From: Streptomyces sp. WM6378 | GTDB lineage: Bacteria; Actinomycetota; Actinomycetes; Streptomycetales; Streptomycetaceae | Direction of reading: 5' to 3' | Assembly (NCBI RefSeq): GCF_001279695.1 | Contig: NZ_LGDD01000292.1 | Coordinates: 1 to 64,000, forward strand | Length of the DNA stretch: 64,000 bases | Shown: positions 29,129 to 39,385 of the stretch, piece after piece | Layout: each line of letters opens with the position of its first letter | Position numbering within the stretch: position 1 is the stretch's first letter | Translations under genes and position numbers: made by a program | The notes under the pieces: generated by a model | What the model was told of the DNA's origin: nothing | The model's database searches: none | The model's input: only the letters and a program-made list of their open reading frames with translations

Positions 29129-29572
29129 GTGCGTACGTACAGCCCCAAGCCCGGCGACATCACTCGCCAGTGGCACGTCATTGATGCCCGGGACGTCGTC
29201 CTGGGTCGTCTGGCGACCACCGCCGCGAACCTCCTCCGGGGCAAGCACAAGCCCGTCTATGCGCCCCACATGGACATGGGTGACTTCGTCATCATCATCA
29301 ACGCCGACAAGGTTCACCTGTCCGGCAACAAGAAGACCCAGAAGATGGCCTACCGCCACTCCGGCTACCCGGGCGGCCTCCGCTCGGTGCGCTACGACGA
29401 CCTCCTGGCGAACAACCCGGAGAAGGCCGTCGAGAAGGCCATCAAGGGCATGATCCCCAAGAACACCCTGGGCCGTCAGATGCTCTCGAAGCTGAAGGTC
29501 TACTCGGGCGACCAGCACCCCCACGCTGCCCAGCAGCCGGTGCCGTTCGAGATCACCCAGGTCGCGCAGTAG
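29129..29572 (+). CDS. rplM: Ribosomal protein L13
   Basis: 147 residues from the GTG at 29129 ([20 protein letters not shown]). The L13 motif [20 protein letters not shown] and [20 protein letters not shown] are present. L13 is an early 50S assembly protein. Reading frames starting further upstream have no ribosome site and run through the leader. Confidence 0.98.
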   Translation: MRTYSPKPGDITRQWHVIDARDVVLGRLATTAANLLRGKHKPVYAPHMDMGDFVIIINADKVHLSGNKKTQKMAYRHSGYPGGLRSVRYDDLLANNPEKAVEKAIKGMIPKNTLGRQMLSKLKVYSGDQHPHAAQQPVPFEITQVAQ

Positions 29573-29614
29573 TTCCGGCCACCCCCTAAGACGTAAAGAA
29601 ATCTGAGGAGAATC

Positions 29615-30133
29615 GTGGCCGAGACCACCGTCGAGACCCCGCTTGAGGGCGACGAGACCTACGCCGAAGTGACCACCTTCGAGTCCGAGGTGCCCGTCGA
29701 GGGCGAGTACACCTCCGAGTCGATGGCTTCCCGCTTCGGTGACCCGCAGCCGGCCGCCGGCCTGGGGCGTCGCAAGAACGCCATCGCCCGCGTCCGGATC
29801 GTTCCGGGCACCGGCAAGTGGAAGATCAACGGGCGTACGCTCGAGGACTACTTCCCGAACAAGGTCCACCAGCAGGAAGTCAACGAGCCCTTCAAGGTGC
29901 TCGAACTCGACAACCGCTACGACGTCATCGCCCGCATCTCGGGTGGCGGCGTGTCCGGTCAGGCCGGCGCCCTGCGCCTCGGCGTGGCCCGTGCGCTGAA
30001 CGAGGCTGACGTGGACAACAACCGCGGCGCCCTCAAGAAGGCCGGCTTCCTCTCCCGCGACGACCGTGCGGTCGAGCGCAAGAAGGCCGGTCTCAAGAAG
30101 GCCCGCAAGGCTCCGCAGTACAGCAAGCGCTAA
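29615..30133 (+). CDS. rpsI: Ribosomal protein S9 with acidic N-terminal extension
   Basis: 172 residues, GTG start after TGAGGAG. The S9 core starts near residue 50 ([20 protein letters not shown]) and ends with the basic tail ([10 protein letters not shown]) that reaches the P-site tRNA. The first 45 residues are acidic and absent from Escherichia coli S9; actinobacterial S9 proteins often have such an extension. It is paired with rplM as usual. Confidence 0.98.
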   Translation: MAETTVETPLEGDETYAEVTTFESEVPVEGEYTSESMASRFGDPQPAAGLGRRKNAIARVRIVPGTGKWKINGRTLEDYFPNKVHQQEVNEPFKVLELDNRYDVIARISGGGVSGQAGALRLGVARALNEADVDNNRGALKKAGFLSRDDRAVERKKAGLKKARKAPQYSKR

Positions 30134-30161
30134 ATCCGCGCCTGCCTGTACGGCTTTCGTT

Positions 30162-30195
30162 CGCCCCGGCAGCACTTCTCTGTGCTGCCGGGGCG
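30162..30195 (+). terminator. Terminator after rpsI
   Basis: A perfect 14-bp stem CGCCCCGGCAGCAC and complement with a TTCTCT loop, followed by TTCGTCT, starts 28 bases after the rpsI stop. It separates rplM-rpsI from glmM. Confidence 0.8.
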
Positions 30196-30238
30196 TTCGT
30201 CTATCTACCCCGCACTTTGAGGTTTTCGGAGGACAGAC

Positions 30239-31597
30239 GTGGGACGACTCTTCGGCACGGACGGCGTGCGCGGTGTCGCCAACTCGGATCTGACGGCTGA
30301 GCTCGCGCTCGGCCTGTCGGTCGCGGCGGCGCACGTGCTCGGCGAGGCGGGGACCTTTGAGGGGCATCGGCCGACCGCCGTGGTCGGTCGTGACCCCCGG
30401 GCGTCGGGAGAGTTCCTGGAGGCCGCGGTCGTCGCGGGTCTCGCGAGCGCGGGCGTGGACGTCCTGCGGGTCGGTGTGCTGCCCACCCCCGCGGTGGCGT
30501 ACCTCACCGGCGTGCTGGGCGCCGACCTCGGCGTGATGCTCTCGGCCAGCCACAACGCCATGCCGGACAACGGCGTCAAGTTCTTCGCGCGCGGCGGCCA
30601 CAAGCTCGCCGACGAGCTGGAGGACCGCATCGAGTCGATCTACGAGCAGCACCGCACGGGCGAGCCGTGGGAGCGCCCGACCGGCGCCGGCGTGGGCCGC
30701 GTCCGCTCGTACGACGAGGGCTTCGACCGCTACGTCGCGCACCTCATCGGGGTGCTGCCCAACCGTCTCGACGGCCTCAAGGTCGTCCTGGACGAGGCGC
30801 ACGGCGCGGCCGCCCGGGTCTCGCCGGAGGCGTTCACGCGGGCCGGCGCCGAGGTCGTCACGATCGGTGCCGAGCCGGACGGGCTCAACATCAACGACGG
30901 CTGCGGCTCCACCCACCTCGACCTCCTCAAGGCGGCCGTCGTGGAGCACGGCGCCGACCTCGGCATCGCGCACGACGGCGACGCCGACCGCTGCCTGGCC
31001 GTGGACGGCGCGGGCAACGAGGTCGACGGCGACCAGATCCTCGCGGTGCTCGCCCTCGCCATGCGCGAGGCGGGCACGCTGCGCGGCAACACCGTCGTCG
31101 GCACCGTCATGTCCAACCTGGGCTTCAAGATCGCCATGGAGCGCGAGGGCATCCAGCTCGTCCAGACCGCGGTCGGCGACCGCTACGTCCTGGAGTCGAT
31201 GAAGGAGCACGGGTACGCGCTCGGCGGCGAGCAGTCCGGCCACGTGATCATCCTGGACCACGCGACCACCGGTGACGGCACGCTGACCGGCCTCATGCTG
31301 GCCGCCCGCGTGGCCGCTACCCGCCGTCCGCTGGCCGACCTCGCCGGGGTCATGGAGCGCCTGCCGCAGGTCCTGGTCAACGTCCCCGACGTCGACAAGT
31401 CCCGGGTGTCCACCTCCGCCGAGCTCGGCGCGGCCGTCGCCGAGGCCGAGCGCGAGCTGGGCGCCACCGGCCGGGTGCTGCTCCGCCCCTCGGGCACCGA
31501 GCCGCTGGTCCGCGTGATGGTCGAGGCCGCGGACATCGAGCAGGCCCGCTCGGTGGCCGGCCGCCTGGCCGACGTCGTCAAGTCGGCGCTGGGCTGA
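30239..31597 (+). CDS. glmM: Phosphoglucosamine mutase
   Basis: 452 residues, GTG start ([20 protein letters not shown]). It interconverts glucosamine-6-phosphate and glucosamine-1-phosphate for UDP-GlcNAc and peptidoglycan. The catalytic phosphoserine loop [14 protein letters not shown], the metal loop [11 protein letters not shown], the sugar loop GGEQSGHVI and the phosphate loop [14 protein letters not shown] are all present. glmS, which makes its substrate, lies 5.5 kb downstream. Confidence 0.98.
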   Translation: MGRLFGTDGVRGVANSDLTAELALGLSVAAAHVLGEAGTFEGHRPTAVVGRDPRASGEFLEAAVVAGLASAGVDVLRVGVLPTPAVAYLTGVLGADLGVMLSASHNAMPDNGVKFFARGGHKLADELEDRIESIYEQHRTGEPWERPTGAGVGRVRSYDEGFDRYVAHLIGVLPNRLDGLKVVLDEAHGAAARVSPEAFTRAGAEVVTIGAEPDGLNINDGCGSTHLDLLKAAVVEHGADLGIAHDGDADRCLAVDGAGNEVDGDQILAVLALAMREAGTLRGNTVVGTVMSNLGFKIAMEREGIQLVQTAVGDRYVLESMKEHGYALGGEQSGHVIILDHATTGDGTLTGLMLAARVAATRRPLADLAGVMERLPQVLVNVPDVDKSRVSTSAELGAAVAEAERELGATGRVLLRPSGTEPLVRVMVEAADIEQARSVAGRLADVVKSALG

Positions 31598-31611
31598 GGG
31601 AGTTGGTGCTT

Positions 31612-31644
31612 GCGCCGGTCCGCCCTGTGAGGGTGGGCCGGCGC
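31612..31644. terminator. Hairpin between glmM and coaA
   Basis: GCGCCGGTCC pairs with GGGCCGGCGC, with further CCC/GGG pairing inside, followed by TTTCGCGTTT. It lies between convergent glmM and coaA and could serve both. Confidence 0.6.
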
Positions 31645-31687
31645 TTTCGCGTTTCCGGAATTTGGGGCTGCCGTCGACCGGCACAGG

Positions 31688-32677
31688 TCAGAGCTTACGG
31701 AGCGAGATCTTCTGGATCTTGTGGTCGGGGCCCTTGCGCACGACGAGGGTGGCGCGGCCGCGCGTGGGCGCCACGTTCTCCACCAGGTTGGGCCGGTTGA
31801 TGGTGCGCCAGGTCGTCCGGGCGTAGTCGAGGGCCTCCTCCTCGGAGACCTGGGTGTACTTGCGGAAGTACGAGAACGGGTTCTGGAAGGCGGTCTCGCG
31901 CAGCTTGCGGAAGCGGTTGAGGTACCAGGTCTCGATGTCCTCGGTGCGCGCGTCCACGTACACGCTGAAGTCGAAGTAGTCCGCGAGGCCGACCCGGGTG
32001 CGGCCGTCCTGGCCGGGCAGGGCGGGCTGCAGGACGTTGAGGCCCTCCACGATCAGGATGTCCGGGCGGCGCACGACGAGGCGCTCGTCCGGCACGATGT
32101 CGTAGATCAGGTGCGAGTAGACGGGCGCGGTGACCTCGTCCTTGCCCGCCTTGATGTCGGCGACGAACCGGGTCAGGGCCCGGCGGTCGTACGACTCGGG
32201 GAAGCCCTTGCGGGACATCAGGCCGCGCCGCTGGAGCTCGGCCATCGGGTACAGGAAGCCGTCGGTGGTGACCAGCTCGACCCGGGGGTGCTCGGGCCAG
32301 CGGGCGAGCAGCGCCTGGAGCAGCCGTGCCACGGTCGACTTGCCGACCGCCACGGAACCGGCGACCCCTATGACGAACGGGGTGCCGTGCTGGGTGCCGT
32401 GCCCGTTGCCCGCGTCGCCCAGGAACGTGTTGAGGGTGCCGCGCAGATTGGCGGTGGCCCCCACGTACAGGTTGAGCAGCCGGGACAGCGGCAGATAGAT
32501 GTCGCGCACCTCGTCGAGGTCGATGACGTCACCGAGCCCGCGCAGCCGCTCGACCTCGTCGGCGGTCAGCGGCAGCGGCGTCTTGTCGCGCAGGGCGCTC
32601 CACTCTGCGCGCGTCAGGTCCACGTAGGGAGTCGCCTCCGGCTTGCGGTGGGCGCTCCGTGGCGGCGAAGTGATCAC
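31688..32677 (-). CDS. coaA: Pantothenate kinase, type I
   Basis: 329 residues from the GTG at 32677 ([20 protein letters not shown]). It phosphorylates pantothenate in the first committed step of coenzyme A synthesis. The P-loop [28 protein letters not shown] and [10 protein letters not shown] are typical of the prokaryotic type I enzyme. A longer open frame upstream lacks a start signal and crosses the strong hairpins at 32731-32803, so it was rejected. Confidence 0.95.
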   Translation of the reverse strand: MITSPPRSAHRKPEATPYVDLTRAEWSALRDKTPLPLTADEVERLRGLGDVIDLDEVRDIYLPLSRLLNLYVGATANLRGTLNTFLGDAGNGHGTQHGTPFVIGVAGSVAVGKSTVARLLQALLARWPEHPRVELVTTDGFLYPMAELQRRGLMSRKGFPESYDRRALTRFVADIKAGKDEVTAPVYSHLIYDIVPDERLVVRRPDILIVEGLNVLQPALPGQDGRTRVGLADYFDFSVYVDARTEDIETWYLNRFRKLRETAFQNPFSYFRKYTQVSEEEALDYARTTWRTINRPNLVENVAPTRGRATLVVRKGPDHKIQKISLRKL

Positions 32678-32730
32678 GGGTCCATTGTTGCGGCTGTATG
32701 ACCTGCGTGGGGGGTGGGGTGGGTCACTCG

Positions 32731-32803
32731 GCCTCCCCCTCCGTCCTGAATCCGGACGGAGGGGGAGGCGTACCGGACGGCGGGCCCCCTGGGGAGCCCG
32801 CCG
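32731..32803. terminator. Tandem hairpins between coaA and the lectin gene
   Basis: The first hairpin has a perfect 16-bp stem (32731-32746 with 32754-32769, TGAATCC loop). A second CGGCGGGC/GCCCGCCG stem lies at about 32778-32803. They stand just past the leftward lectin gene stop and upstream of leftward coaA, so termination of the lectin transcript is the likely role. Confidence 0.65.
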
Positions 32804-32811
32804 GACAGGCC

Positions 32812-33936
32812 CTAGGGCAGGGACCACCAGTTGACCTGGAGGTCGGAGTCGTCGGTGATCACGAAGGCGTAGGGGCGTTGCGCCGCGTTCGGGTTGTCCT
32901 GGACCGTGATCGCTTCACCGGGGCGCTCGATGACGCGGCCCGCCGGGGTGCCCTGTGCGGCCCAGTTCCAGGCCTTGCCGTCCCACCAGTTCACATACAG
33001 CTTGGAGTCGTCGCCGATGACGAAGACGTAGGGGCGGCTGAAGGCGTTGGGGTCGTCCTTCATGGTGACGGTGCCCACGGAGTCGAGGATGAGCCGACCG
33101 CTGGGGGCGCCCTGGGCGCTCCAGTTCCACTTTGCGCCGTCCCACCAGTTCACGTAGAGCTTCGAGTCGTAGCCCTGGACGAAGACGTACGGCCGCTCCA
33201 CCGCGGTGGGGTTGTCCTGGACGCTGATGACTCCGGCGCCCTTCTTGACCGGCTGGCCCGACGGCGCGCCCTGGTCGCTCCAGTTCCATTTGGAGCCGTC
33301 CCACCAGTTGACCCATACCCGGGAGTCGTCGGTGATCACGAAGGCGTACGGGCGGGTGAAGGCGTTCGGGTTGTCCCGCATGGTGGTGACGCCGAGAGGG
33401 CGGGAGATGGTGCGGCTGGGCGGCGTGCCCTGGTCGCTCCAGTTCCATTTGGAGCCGTCCCACCAGTTGACCCACAGCCGGAAGTCGTCGGTGATGACGA
33501 AGACGTACGGCCGCTGCGGCGCACTGGGATTGTCCTGAACCGTGACGACCCCGGCACCTTCACGTACCAGGCGGCCGCTGGGGGTGCCCTGGTCGCTCCA
33601 GTTCCACTTGGCGCCGTCCCACCAGTTCACGTACAGCTTCGAGTCGTCGCCGATGACGAACGCGTACGGCCGCTGCGCCGCGTTCGGGCTGTCCTGGACC
33701 GTGACCGCGCCGACCTTCTCGATGATGCTGCGCCCGCTCGGCGCGCCCTGGGCACTCCAGTGCCACGCCTTGCCGTCCCACCAGTTGACGTGCAGCTTCG
33801 AGTCCAGGCCACGTACGAAGACGTACGGCCGCTGGGGTGCCTGCGGATCATCTTTCATGGTGACTGCGCCGGCCGTGGCCCGGACGCCGACCGTGCTGGT
33901 GGGCCTCTGCTGGTCGTTCCACTGCCATGAACCCAT
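32812..33936 (-). CDS. Seven-repeat beta-propeller, PLL-like lectin
   Basis: 374 residues from the ATG at 33936, behind a GAGAGGG site. Repeats of about 50 residues each carry [20 protein letters not shown] and [17 protein letters not shown] segments. Six repeats are complete. The seventh stops at VNWWSLP, and the N-terminal [10 protein letters not shown] would complete it, the velcro closure of a circular seven-bladed propeller. The Trp-rich repeats recall fucose-binding PLL-type lectins. No signal peptide or membrane helix is seen, so it is cytosolic or released by a non-classical route. Sugar binding is inferred. Confidence 0.8.
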   Translation of the reverse strand: MGSWQWNDQQRPTSTVGVRATAGAVTMKDDPQAPQRPYVFVRGLDSKLHVNWWDGKAWHWSAQGAPSGRSIIEKVGAVTVQDSPNAAQRPYAFVIGDDSKLYVNWWDGAKWNWSDQGTPSGRLVREGAGVVTVQDNPSAPQRPYVFVITDDFRLWVNWWDGSKWNWSDQGTPPSRTISRPLGVTTMRDNPNAFTRPYAFVITDDSRVWVNWWDGSKWNWSDQGAPSGQPVKKGAGVISVQDNPTAVERPYVFVQGYDSKLYVNWWDGAKWNWSAQGAPSGRLILDSVGTVTMKDDPNAFSRPYVFVIGDDSKLYVNWWDGKAWNWAAQGTPAGRVIERPGEAITVQDNPNAAQRPYAFVITDDSDLQVNWWSLP

Positions 33937-34224
33937 CGGGTTTCCCTCTCCGGCCCGCGGCCCGGCGTGACACCGGCGGGGCATGCTGAGGCGTGCTCCA
34001 AGGACCCGGCACCGCGGACGGCGGCACCGGGAGGCGACAGGGACGGGGTCCGGCCGGAGTCCCGCACGGGTTGCGTGGGCGCACACTCTGGCACCGCGTT
34101 CCACGGCCTGTCACCACCGCGCGAAGGAAGGTGACGCTCCGCAGAACCGATCCGGACACGGCGGGGCTTCTCGCCCTGCCCCATGGGCAACGCGCGCCCC
34201 TTGCGCAGGGGCGAGCGAGGGGGT
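33937..34224. other. Intergenic region upstream of the lectin gene
   Basis: This gap of about 290 bases should hold the leftward lectin promoter. No convincing gene, hairpin or promoter hexamers were found. Short frames here are shadows. Confidence 0.3.
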
Positions 34225-34680
34225 TCACGGGAATGCCATCAAGTCCGGTTCTGCGTCGCCGCGTTGATGTTTCGGATCACACCAGTCGGTGGACGTCAGG
34301 CAGAGGAACATGGCCGGTCGTACGGTCCATTCGGCGATTTCTCCGGTGTGGAGGCGGAGGGTGAATCCGACGGATTCGCCGAGTCCGAGCAGGGCGCGGG
34401 CAGAAATGAATCCCTCGTCGGCCCATTGGACGGCCCGGCGCGATTCCTGAGGGGTCATGGCGAATACGTGGCCGGCGCGCAGGTCGAGGCGCAGCGCGCG
34501 GATAGCCCGGGACGCCGTGTCCAGTACGGCGCTTCGGACCAGGCGGGGTGTCTTGTCCTCGGCGGCCCGGTAGAGCAGAACCTCGTACAGGTACCTGTGC
34601 TGGATACGGGCCTCTGCGAGGGCCGGGCCCGGTGGAGCCACCCCGCTGGCTCGCTCTGATGGTGCGCGCAGTGAGTGCAT
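34225..34680 (-). CDS. Hypothetical protein
   Basis: 151 residues from the ATG at 34680, chosen because GGAGGGC lies seven bases upstream. The protein is soluble, with helical stretches (LAEARIQHRYLYEVLLYRAA, then DTASRAIRALRLDLRAGHVF and ESRRAVQWADEGFISARALL). No domain is recognised. The strand was chosen on codon bias; the overlapping rightward frame looks like a shadow. It belongs to the accessory insert between coaA and glmS. Confidence 0.55.
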   Translation of the reverse strand: MHSLRAPSERASGVAPPGPALAEARIQHRYLYEVLLYRAAEDKTPRLVRSAVLDTASRAIRALRLDLRAGHVFAMTPQESRRAVQWADEGFISARALLGLGESVGFTLRLHTGEIAEWTVRPAMFLCLTSTDWCDPKHQRGDAEPDLMAFP

Positions 34681-34949
34681 GGGCCGCCCTCCAGTGCGAG
34701 GTCGGGGCCGCCCTCTCTCTCCCCCGCCAACCGTCAGGCGGGGGAGAGGACGACCGCTGGCGACTCTCCCCCAACAGGCTTGATGGCGTGGAGAGTTGAG
34801 CCGCGCGGGGCTGTCGTTCCGCACATGCGCCCGGCGCGGTATCGCCCTGCGACCGTAGCGCTGGCTACAGATGCGTATCAACTGTTTGACGTCTAACGAG
34901 TGAGACGGCATATGCCAACTCGTTGTACGGCAAGCGGAAGCCCCCCGTC

Positions 34950-34972
34950 ATCAGGCGGGGGGCCGGTGGGAG
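34950..34972 (-). terminator. Terminator of the DUF397 gene
   Basis: CCCCCCG and CGGGGGG form a 7-bp stem around a TCATCAGG loop, just past the leftward DUF397 stop. The remaining 34681-34949 stretch holds only presumed promoter sequence for the neighbouring leftward gene. Confidence 0.55.
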
Positions 34973-34977
34973 CGGGG

Positions 34978-35172
34978 CTACTTCACGAAGTGGTCGAACT
35001 CGTTGGCCTGGGCGCCCAGCAGGAAAGCGCGGAGCTTCTCCCGGCTGGTGCGCACGATCACGTTGCCGTTGTCGCTCTCGCGAAGCAGGATCTCGTCGCC
35101 GACTTCTGCGATCTCCAGGCAGTTGCCCTCCGAGTCCGTCGAGAACGAGGACTTTTGCCACGTTATTTCCAC
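34978..35172 (-). CDS. DUF397 protein
   Basis: 64 residues from the GTG at 35172 (MEITWQKSSFSTDSEGNCLE); a GTG at 35181 would add three residues. WQKSSFS, NCLEIA and VIVRTSREKLRAFL are the DUF397 pattern. In Streptomyces these small proteins pair with an XRE/DUF5753 regulator and sometimes behave as a toxin or regulatory partner (as with the whiJ and abaA loci). The regulator ends 13 bases upstream on the same strand. Confidence 0.9.
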   Translation of the reverse strand: MEITWQKSSFSTDSEGNCLEIAEVGDEILLRESDNGNVIVRTSREKLRAFLLGAQANEFDHFVK

Positions 35173-35185
35173 TGTCTCCACGCCT

Positions 35186-36037
35186 TCATGCTTGTTGTGC
35201 GATTCCGTGAATGAAGTCTCGCGACTTGGCCGGGGCCAACGATCGCTCTTCGGTGCGGTCGAGTACGGCTCGGTAGTTGGCGAGAAGGGTTTCGGCGTCC
35301 AGGAACGCCGGGCCTGTTGGGGTGTCCATCTGCACCGTATCGAGCTGCGGCACAAGGCCATAGACGTAGAGGGTGGAACTCCCCGCGTTCGGGAACCCGC
35401 CGACCGCGAACGGGATCACGCGCACGATCACGTTGTCGCGCTCGGACTCCTTGAGGAGGTGGTCGAGCTGTGCGCGGGCGACCTTTGGGCCGCCGTACTG
35501 CATGCGCAGCGCGGCTTCGTGGATGAGGAAGGTGCAGTGCAAGGGCTGGGAGCGATCGAGTACGTCGCGACGCTTGAGGCGGTGTGACAGGCGAGTGCGC
35601 AGGTCGACCGGGCTCAGCGGTGGCACCGCCTCCTCGAACACGGCACGGGCGTACTCCTCGGTCTGGAGCTGTCCGGGTACGTGCATGATCGTGACCCCGC
35701 GCAACCCGGCCGCGTTCGCTTCGAGTTCGGCCAGATCGAGTGCGCCGCTCGACAGCCGTCCGCGGTAGTCGTCCCACCAGCCCTTGACGCGTTCCTCCGC
35801 CATGGCGACCAGCGCCTCGACGTACTTGGGATCGGGGCACTGGTAGAGGGCGGCCCAACTGCGAACGCGGTCACCGCTCAAGCCGAACCGTCCCGATTCG
35901 CTGTTGCTGATCGTGGTGCGATCCGTCCCCAGGAGCCCAGCGGCGTCGGTGAGCTGTAGGCCGGCGTGCTCGCGCATCTTTCGCAGCTCTGCACCCAACC
36001 GGCGTTGCCGTGCGGTCGGAACCTTCCTCGGCGGCAT
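35186..36037 (-). CDS. XRE-family regulator with DUF5753
   Basis: 283 residues from the ATG at 36037, behind AAGGGGAA. The N-terminal helix-turn-helix (LRKMREHAGLQLTDAAGLLG, then TTISNSESGRFGLSGDRVRS) should bind DNA. The C-terminal DUF5753 region begins near MHVPGQLQTEEYARAVF. It is the usual partner of the DUF397 gene downstream and of the divergent ATPase-domain gene. Such systems influence development and antibiotic production in model streptomycetes; the role here is unknown. Confidence 0.92.
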   Translation of the reverse strand: MPPRKVPTARQRRLGAELRKMREHAGLQLTDAAGLLGTDRTTISNSESGRFGLSGDRVRSWAALYQCPDPKYVEALVAMAEERVKGWWDDYRGRLSSGALDLAELEANAAGLRGVTIMHVPGQLQTEEYARAVFEEAVPPLSPVDLRTRLSHRLKRRDVLDRSQPLHCTFLIHEAALRMQYGGPKVARAQLDHLLKESERDNVIVRVIPFAVGGFPNAGSSTLYVYGLVPQLDTVQMDTPTGPAFLDAETLLANYRAVLDRTEERSLAPAKSRDFIHGIAQQA

Positions 36038-36281
36038 CTGGTTCCCCTTCTGTCGGCCCCCAGTGTGGCCCCGTACCGCAATGGTGGTCCACAAGTTCCA
36101 TGGTTTAGCTGAATAGGTACAACAGGTGAGACGGGTGCGCTACCTTCGTTCCAGCACCGCTTCGCTATGCCGGACGGCCGAAGTGCAGCCGCTGCGCGCC
36201 TAGTTGAGGCGTTCCTGGGGGCGGCCATCGCCACGGTCCGCCGGCAACGCGCGAGCTACAGCCGCGTTGGGAGAGAACGCA

Positions 36282-36752
36282 ATGACGATCGCAGCCTTAA
36301 CGCCTCCCGCACCACCCGACACCGCCTCGACCAGAACCCACCGCCTCTCTACCGCCAACCGGGACACGGCCGCCCGTGAGGTCCGTTCCATGGTGTGCGC
36401 CCTGCTCGGCGCGACCGGGCATGCGGGGCTCACGGAGTCCGCGGCCCTCTGCGTGAGCGAGGTGGTGGGCAACGTGCACCGGCACACCCGCTCCCCGTTC
36501 GTGCACGTCGTCGTGACGCTCGCCGAGGGGTACGTCGTGATCCACGTGCACGATGCCGAGCCCCAGAAGGAGCCGTGGGCAAGGGAGTTGACCGAGGTGC
36601 GGCAGCTCGCTGACGTCCCCGTGGGCGGCTATGGGCTGTGCATCTTGCAGCAGCTCACGGACGGGTGGGGCGTGACACGGTACGGCGGAATGTTCCCCGA
36701 ATCCAAGGCCGTGTGGTTCCGCCTCGACGACGGCGGGAGGGGCGCGGCGTGA
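36282..36752 (+). CDS. ATP-binding (HATPase) anti-sigma-like protein
   Basis: 156 residues from the ATG at 36282, behind GGGAGAG. It carries the HATPase fold of SpoIIAB/RsbW-like regulatory kinases: an N-box-like helix (CVSEVVGNVHRHTRSP), a DAEP segment and a G-box-like GGYGLCILQQLTDGWG. It is divergent from the XRE regulator, which together with DUF397 completes a trio common in Streptomyces. It may be a protein kinase or anti-sigma factor; the partner is not evident. Confidence 0.85.
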   Translation: MTIAALTPPAPPDTASTRTHRLSTANRDTAAREVRSMVCALLGATGHAGLTESAALCVSEVVGNVHRHTRSPFVHVVVTLAEGYVVIHVHDAEPQKEPWARELTEVRQLADVPVGGYGLCILQQLTDGWGVTRYGGMFPESKAVWFRLDDGGRGAA

Positions 36753-36810
36753 CGCGGCTCGATCGCGAGGCGGGGCGTCGGGTGCGCGGGCCTGGGTGAC
36801 GAGGCGTCAG

Positions 36811-36990
36811 GTTCAGCGCCGCGCGGCGCGTGTCGGGCTGCGTTCTGCGCCACACCTGCGCCGCGACACCGCTGGAAGCGGGGGAGCCGCCCGTTCTCGT
36901 GGCAAGGTGGCTCGGTCATGAGGACCCGGACTTCACCCGCGGGTACGTGCGCGAGCGGACGCGGACGTACATGCGCGTGATGGCCGGACT
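36811..36990 (+). pseudogene. Tyrosine-recombinase (integrase) C-terminal remnant
   Basis: In the frame that later becomes glmS, the residues VLRHTCAATPLEAGEPPVLV and ARWLGHEDPDFT match the last catalytic block of phage-type integrases: R-H-T, then L-G-H, followed by a diverged tail. The N-terminal and core domains are missing and there is no proper start, so it is a fragment. It sits at the glmS edge of the accessory insert and marks a past integration. The 371-base gap before glmS holds this and the glmS ribosome site. Confidence 0.65.
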
Positions 36991-37123
36991 CGGGCACTCG
37001 TGGCCTCGAAGCGCTCGATGCGTGGGTCGGCGGGAGTTGGAGCTCCCTGCCGGCTCCCAGCGGGTGTCAGGGGCGGTAAGTGACACCTTAAGTCGCTGGT
37101 CGGGCGGCCATGGAGGGGTTTCT

Positions 37124-38971
37124 ATGTGCGGAATCGTGGGTTACGTAGGCGGGCAGTCGGCGCTCGACGTCGTCGTGGCGGGGCTCAAGCGCCTTGAGTA
37201 CCGCGGATACGACTCGGCGGGCGTCTCGGTCCTCGCGGACGGTGGGCTCGCCGCGGCCAAGAAGGCCGGGAAGCTGGTCAATCTGGAGAAGGCGCTCCTG
37301 GAGGCGCCGCTGCCCGCCGGGTCGACCGGCATCGGGCACACCCGGTGGGCCACGCACGGCGGGCCGACCGACGCCAACGCGCACCCGCACCTGGACAACG
37401 CCGGGCGGGTCGCCGTCGTACACAACGGGATCATCGAGAACTTCGCCGCGTTGCGGGCCGAGCTCGCCGAGCGCGGCCACCAGCTCGCCTCCGAGACGGA
37501 CACCGAGGTCGTCGCGCACCTCCTCGCCGAGTGCCACTCCTCGGCCGAGGACCTGGCCGAGGCCATGCGGCAGGTGTGCCGACGGCTTGAGGGCGCGTTC
37601 ACGCTGGTCGCGGTGCACGCGGACGAGCCGGACGTGGTCGTGGGCGCGCGGCGCAACTCGCCGCTGGTGGTGGGCGTCGGCGAGGGGGAGGCCTTCCTCG
37701 CCTCGGACGTCGCCGCGTTCATCGCGCACACCCGCTCCGCGATCGAACTCGGCCAGGACCAGGTCGTCGAGCTGCGCCGGGACGGTGTCACCGTCACCGA
37801 CTTCGACGGGGCGCCGGCCGAGACCCGGGCCTACCACGTCGACTGGGACGCCTCCGCCGCCGAGAAGGGCGGCTACGACTACTTCATGCTCAAGGAGATC
37901 GCCGAGCAGCCCAAGGCCGTCGCCGACACGCTGCTCGGCCGGATCGACGCGGCGGGCTCGCTGACACTGGACGAGCTGCGCATCCCCGACTCCGTACTGC
38001 GCGAGGTCGACAAGGTCGTCATCGTGGCGTGCGGGACCGCCTACCACGCGGGCATGATCGCCAAGCTGGCGATCGAGCACTGGACACGGATCCCGTGCGA
38101 GACGGAGCTGGCCAGCGAGTTCCGCTACCGGGACCCGATCCTCGACCGGCGCACGCTCGTCATCGCCATCTCGCAGTCCGGCGAGACCATGGACACGCTG
38201 ATGGCGCTGCGGCACGCCCGCCAGCAGGGCGCGAAGGTGCTCGCGATCTGCAACACCAACGGGTCGACGATCCCGCGCGAGTCGGACGCGGTCCTCTACA
38301 CGCACGCGGGCCCCGAGGTCGCCGTCGCCTCGACGAAGGCCTTCCTCACCCAGCTGGTGGCCTGCTACCTGGTCGCGCTGTACCTCGGGCAGGTGCGCGG
38401 GACCAAGTGGGGCGACGAGGTCCGGGCCGTCGTGCACGACCTCGCCGAGATCGCCACCGAGGTCGACCGCGTCCTCGAAACGATGGAGCCCGTACGGGAG
38501 TTGGCGCGCTCGCTCGCCGACAAGAACACGGTGCTCTTCCTCGGCCGGCACGTCGGCTACCCGGTCGCCCTCGAAGGCGCGCTCAAGCTCAAGGAGCTGG
38601 CGTACATGCATGCCGAGGGGTTCGCGGCGGGGGAACTGAAGCACGGCCCGATCGCGCTGATCGAGGAGGATCTGCCGGTGGTTGTGGTCGTTCCCTCGCC
38701 CCGGGGGCGGTCGGTGCTCCATGACAAGATCGTTTCGAACATCCAGGAGATCCGGGCGCGGGGGGCGCGGACGATCGTGATCGCGGAGGAGGGGGACGAG
38801 GCGGTGGCGCCGTACGCGGACCATCTGATCCGCATCCCGGTCACGCCCACGCTGCTCCAGCCGCTCGTGGCGACCGTGCCGCTCCAGGTCTTCGCGTGCG
38901 AGCTGGCCACGGCCCGGGGCAACGAGGTCGACCAGCCCCGCAACCTGGCCAAGTCCGTGACGGTGGAGTGA
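37124..38971 (+). CDS. glmS: Glutamine-fructose-6-phosphate aminotransferase
   Basis: 615 residues from the ATG at 37124, behind GGAGGGG. It makes glucosamine-6-phosphate from fructose-6-phosphate and glutamine for cell-wall synthesis. The N-terminal nucleophile Cys ([10 protein letters not shown]), the glutaminase loop ([19 protein letters not shown]), two SIS domains ([34 protein letters not shown]) and the end [11 protein letters not shown] are all present. No glmS ribozyme is recognisable upstream. It acts before GlmM. Confidence 0.98.
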   Translation: MCGIVGYVGGQSALDVVVAGLKRLEYRGYDSAGVSVLADGGLAAAKKAGKLVNLEKALLEAPLPAGSTGIGHTRWATHGGPTDANAHPHLDNAGRVAVVHNGIIENFAALRAELAERGHQLASETDTEVVAHLLAECHSSAEDLAEAMRQVCRRLEGAFTLVAVHADEPDVVVGARRNSPLVVGVGEGEAFLASDVAAFIAHTRSAIELGQDQVVELRRDGVTVTDFDGAPAETRAYHVDWDASAAEKGGYDYFMLKEIAEQPKAVADTLLGRIDAAGSLTLDELRIPDSVLREVDKVVIVACGTAYHAGMIAKLAIEHWTRIPCETELASEFRYRDPILDRRTLVIAISQSGETMDTLMALRHARQQGAKVLAICNTNGSTIPRESDAVLYTHAGPEVAVASTKAFLTQLVACYLVALYLGQVRGTKWGDEVRAVVHDLAEIATEVDRVLETMEPVRELARSLADKNTVLFLGRHVGYPVALEGALKLKELAYMHAEGFAAGELKHGPIALIEEDLPVVVVVPSPRGRSVLHDKIVSNIQEIRARGARTIVIAEEGDEAVAPYADHLIRIPVTPTLLQPLVATVPLQVFACELATARGNEVDQPRNLAKSVTVE

Positions 38972-38975
38972 GCGC

Positions 38976-39344
38976 GTGATCATTGGTGTCGGGATCGACG
39001 TGGCCGAGATCGAGCGGTTCGGGGAGTCCATCGAGCGGACCCCCGCCATGCTCCAACGGCTGTTCGTGGAGGACGAGTTGATGCTGCCCAGCGGCGAGCG
39101 GCGGGGGGTCGCCTCGCTGGCGGTGCGGTTCGCGGCGAAGGAAGCCCTCGCGAAGGCTCTGGGGGCGCCGGCCGGGCTGTTGTGGACGGATGCGGAGGTG
39201 TACGTGGAGGGGAGCGGGCAGCCCCGGCTCCGGGTGCGCGGGTCCGTCGCCGCGCGGGCGGCGGAGCTGGGGGTTCGGCACTGGCACGTTTCGCTCAGCC
39301 ATGACGCGGGGGTCGCTTCCGCGGTGGTGATCGCGGAGGGGTGA
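38976..39344 (+). CDS. acpS: Holo-acyl-carrier-protein synthase
   Basis: 122 residues, GTG start. It transfers phosphopantetheine from coenzyme A to acyl carrier protein. [12 protein letters not shown] with the metal-binding Asp, and [13 protein letters not shown] with its Glu, are the family signatures. It starts four bases after glmS stops and is co-transcribed with it. CoaA at the other side of the insert supplies the coenzyme A pathway. Confidence 0.97.
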   Translation: MIIGVGIDVAEIERFGESIERTPAMLQRLFVEDELMLPSGERRGVASLAVRFAAKEALAKALGAPAGLLWTDAEVYVEGSGQPRLRVRGSVAARAAELGVRHWHVSLSHDAGVASAVVIAEG

Positions 39345-39385
39345 GTTTTCCCCTCCCCGCCCCTTCCCTGGACCCGCCGGGAATT

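Noticed and set aside
31688..32827. Longer coaA start near 32827
   Set aside because: The extra residues are Arg/Pro-rich and cross the two strong terminator hairpins; the GTG at 32677 gives the usual type I enzyme length.
34183..34659. Rightward gene overlapping the hypothetical protein at 34225-34680
   Set aside because: The leftward frame has better codon bias and a GGAGGG ribosome site.
37008..37123. glmS ribozyme
   Set aside because: The upstream region is too short and has no recognisable ribozyme core; that ribozyme belongs mainly to Firmicutes.
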